A DNA stretch of 7,050 nucleotides, taken from positions 1 to 7,050 of the forward strand of contig CALDHV010000062.1 of assembly GCA_937902305.1 (NCBI GenBank). Direction: 5' to 3'. Positions 6,440 to 7,050 of the stretch are shown piece after piece. The notes beneath the pieces were generated by a model. The model saw only the letters and a list, made by a program, of their open reading frames with translations, was not told the origin of the DNA and did not search any database. A program made the translations under genes and the position numbers. Position 1 is the first letter of the stretch; each line of letters opens with the position of its first letter. The DNA comes from an uncultured Clostridia bacterium. Its GTDB lineage: Bacteria; Bacillota; Clostridia; Oscillospirales; Acutalibacteraceae.

Positions 6440-6473
6440 ATTATACGCCTGCCGACGGGTCGATTTTGCCGAA
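6440..6473 (-). promoter_or_regulatory. Putative Spo0A-dependent promoter of spoIIGA-sigE
   Basis: Reading leftward, a perfect TATAAT lies at 6445-6440, 21 bp upstream of the ribosome binding site region start codon at 6418. A -35 at normal 17-bp spacing is poor (CAAAAT). The plus strand at 6464-6474 reads TTTTGCCGAAA, which contains a full Spo0A box (consensus TGNCGAA, at 6467-6473). Its minus-strand TCGGCA resembles a -35 (4 of 6) at a 21-bp spacing. In Bacillus subtilis the spoIIG promoter has a -35 spaced 22 bp from the -10 and overlapped by Spo0A boxes, so the geometry is strikingly similar. TGCCGAC at 6450-6456 is a possible second, weaker box. Confidence 0.6.
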
Positions 6474-6509
6474 ATGTGGGGAACAAAAAAATAAAGATGG
6501 GATTATACC

Positions 6510-6538
6510 TTGACAAGAGATTTTTGATAGGGTAATAT
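6510..6538 (+). promoter_or_regulatory. Sigma-A promoter for the DUF4091-type gene
   Basis: A perfect TTGACA (6510-6515) is followed after 17 bp by TAATAT (6533-6538, 4 of 6 to TATAAT). Surroundings are AT-rich, unlike the flanking genes. Transcription would begin near 6545, giving a leader of about 45 bases that contains the hairpin at 6551-6574. Confidence 0.65.
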
Positions 6539-6541
6539 GAT

Positions 6542-6574
6542 AAAAAATCGCCGCCGGAGAGCATCCGACGGCGG
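6542..6574 (-). terminator. Terminator-like hairpin read leftward, in the leader of the rightward gene
   Basis: CCGCCG (6551-6556) pairs with CGGCGG (6569-6574) around a 12-base loop; an alternative pairs GGA with TCC further in. Read on the minus strand the stem is followed by CGA and six T (6547-6542), the form of an intrinsic terminator. On the plus strand no T run follows, so it cannot terminate the rightward transcript; there it would be a 5'-leader stem starting a few bases after the transcription start. No leftward gene ends here inside the window. Confidence 0.45.
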
Positions 6575-6589
6575 AAGTGAGGGCTGTTT

Positions 6590-7050
6590 ATGTTTGAAAC
6601 GAAGCTGTTGAGCTCCTTGCACAAGGCGTATCCCGATGCGGTACCGGCAACAGACTACTCCGGCGGTACGGCGCTGTGCAACGAGCCGTTTTCTTTTCAG
6701 GTCGCATACCGTTGCAGCAACGGTAATCTTCCTTGTTCGTTCAATGTTCAGGTGGAGGCGGGCGACCTGCCGGTGAGCAGTTACCGCCTGGATTATGTAC
6801 CGCTGATCTTCGCCCGCGGCAAGCGACCGAACGCCGGGGAGGAGCGTACCGCCCCGGGGCTGTATCCCGACCCGCTGATCCCGCGTCAAACCAATCCCGT
6901 ACGGATGAATGACGGCTTTTGGGCGCCGCAATACTTCGAGCAGGAGGAGCGGGCGCTGTTGACCGCATCGCCGGATGCGTGGCAATCGCTGTGGTTCACC
7001 GTCAATGAGGACGGCAAGCCGCTCCCGGCGGAGGTCGAGGAGTTTGTCAG
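6590..7050 (+). CDS. Partial DUF4091 / glycoside-hydrolase-like protein, N-terminal 153 codons
   Basis: The frame from ATG 6590 is open to the window end. GAGG at 6579-6582 lies seven bases before the start. The translated part begins MFETKLLSSLHKAYPD and has no signal peptide or membrane segment. It reads as the beta-sandwich N-terminal region seen in DUF4091 proteins: a hydrophobic strand region YRLDYVPLIFA, then GLYPDPLIP (about residues 90-98), an NDGFWAPQ turn, and WQSLWFTVNEDG (about 132-143). The combination of an LYPDPL-type motif with a later W-x-SLW strand is what I rely on. Such proteins are likely glycosidases acting in the cytoplasm on imported oligosaccharides, but the substrate is unknown and the catalytic TIM-barrel part would lie beyond the window. 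It is divergent from spoIIGA and has its own promoter. The family call is from memory of sequence style; that it is a real coding gene is more certain. Confidence 0.75.
   Translation, partial: MFETKLLSSLHKAYPDAVPATDYSGGTALCNEPFSFQVAYRCSNGNLPCSFNVQVEAGDLPVSSYRLDYVPLIFARGKRPNAGEERTAPGLYPDPLIPRQTNPVRMNDGFWAPQYFEQEERALLTASPDAWQSLWFTVNEDGKPLPAEVEEFV

Noticed and set aside
5954..6535. Plus-strand open frame (193 codons) antisense to spoIIGA
   Set aside because: It is low-complexity, rich in Gln, Glu, Arg and Gly, and opposite the SpoIIGA membrane segments; no promoter or ribosome binding site supports it.
6551..6574. Intrinsic terminator for a plus-strand transcript
   Set aside because: No T run follows the stem on the plus strand, and no plus-strand gene ends upstream; the T tract exists only in the minus direction.
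6551..6589. Riboswitch in the leader of the right-edge gene
   Set aside because: The leader is only about 45 bases with one simple stem, too short for any riboswitch class I know.
6503..6985. Minus-strand open frame (160 codons) opposite the right-edge gene
   Set aside because: The plus-strand frame has a promoter, ribosome binding site and family-like motifs; the minus frame has none and would cross the terminator-like hairpin.

Overview
The window looks like two unrelated pieces of bacterial DNA joined near position 945-970. From about 970 to 7050 it is a moderately GC-rich, spore-forming Firmicute (class Clostridia, probably Oscillospiraceae-like). The evidence is an AddAB-type rather than RecBCD-type recombination nuclease, the sporulation pair spoIIGA-sigE, and a Spo0A-like box in front of that pair. 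Positions 1 to about 945 carry a divergently transcribed small membrane protein and the first part of a GntR/LacI-type regulator. The wording of that regulator recalls those abundant in Lentisphaerae/Verrucomicrobiota (from memory, not searched). Nothing in this left part ties it to a spore former.

Layout, left to right. (1) 1-54, minus: the first 18 codons of a gene that leaves the window, sharing an ATGA overlap with the gene before it. (2) 51-398, minus: a 113-115 aa protein with one C-terminal membrane segment. (3) 399-511: a divergent promoter region. It has an extended -10 on each strand and a perfect 14-bp palindrome (463-476) inside the spacer of the rightward promoter. (4) 512-1375, plus, TTG start: an in-frame chimera of a GntR winged helix plus the first lobe of a ligand-binding domain, followed by the last ~130 residues of AddB with its C-x2-C-x5-C cluster ligands. 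About 1000 residues of AddB are missing. (5) 1362-4913, plus: a full-length addA with all helicase motifs and the nuclease domain. (6) 4870-5589, minus: sigE, whose 3' end overlaps the addA 3' end by 44 bp. (7) 5603-6418, minus: spoIIGA, the membrane protease that activates pro-SigE, 13 bp upstream of sigE. (8) 6419-6589: a second divergent promoter region with a Spo0A-like site for spoIIGA and a good sigma-A promoter reading right. (9) 6590-7050, plus: the first 153 codons of a DUF4091-type (glycoside-hydrolase-like) protein that runs off the end.

The right-hand genes form two coherent modules: DNA double-strand break repair (addB-addA) and mother-cell sporulation control (spoIIGA-sigE). The GntR-AddB fusion is the only real anomaly. 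A contig misjoin, or a deletion/insertion that destroyed addB, is much more likely than a new regulator-nuclease system. Read coverage across 930-1000 would decide this. I found no CRISPR array, RNA gene, insertion sequence or attachment site.
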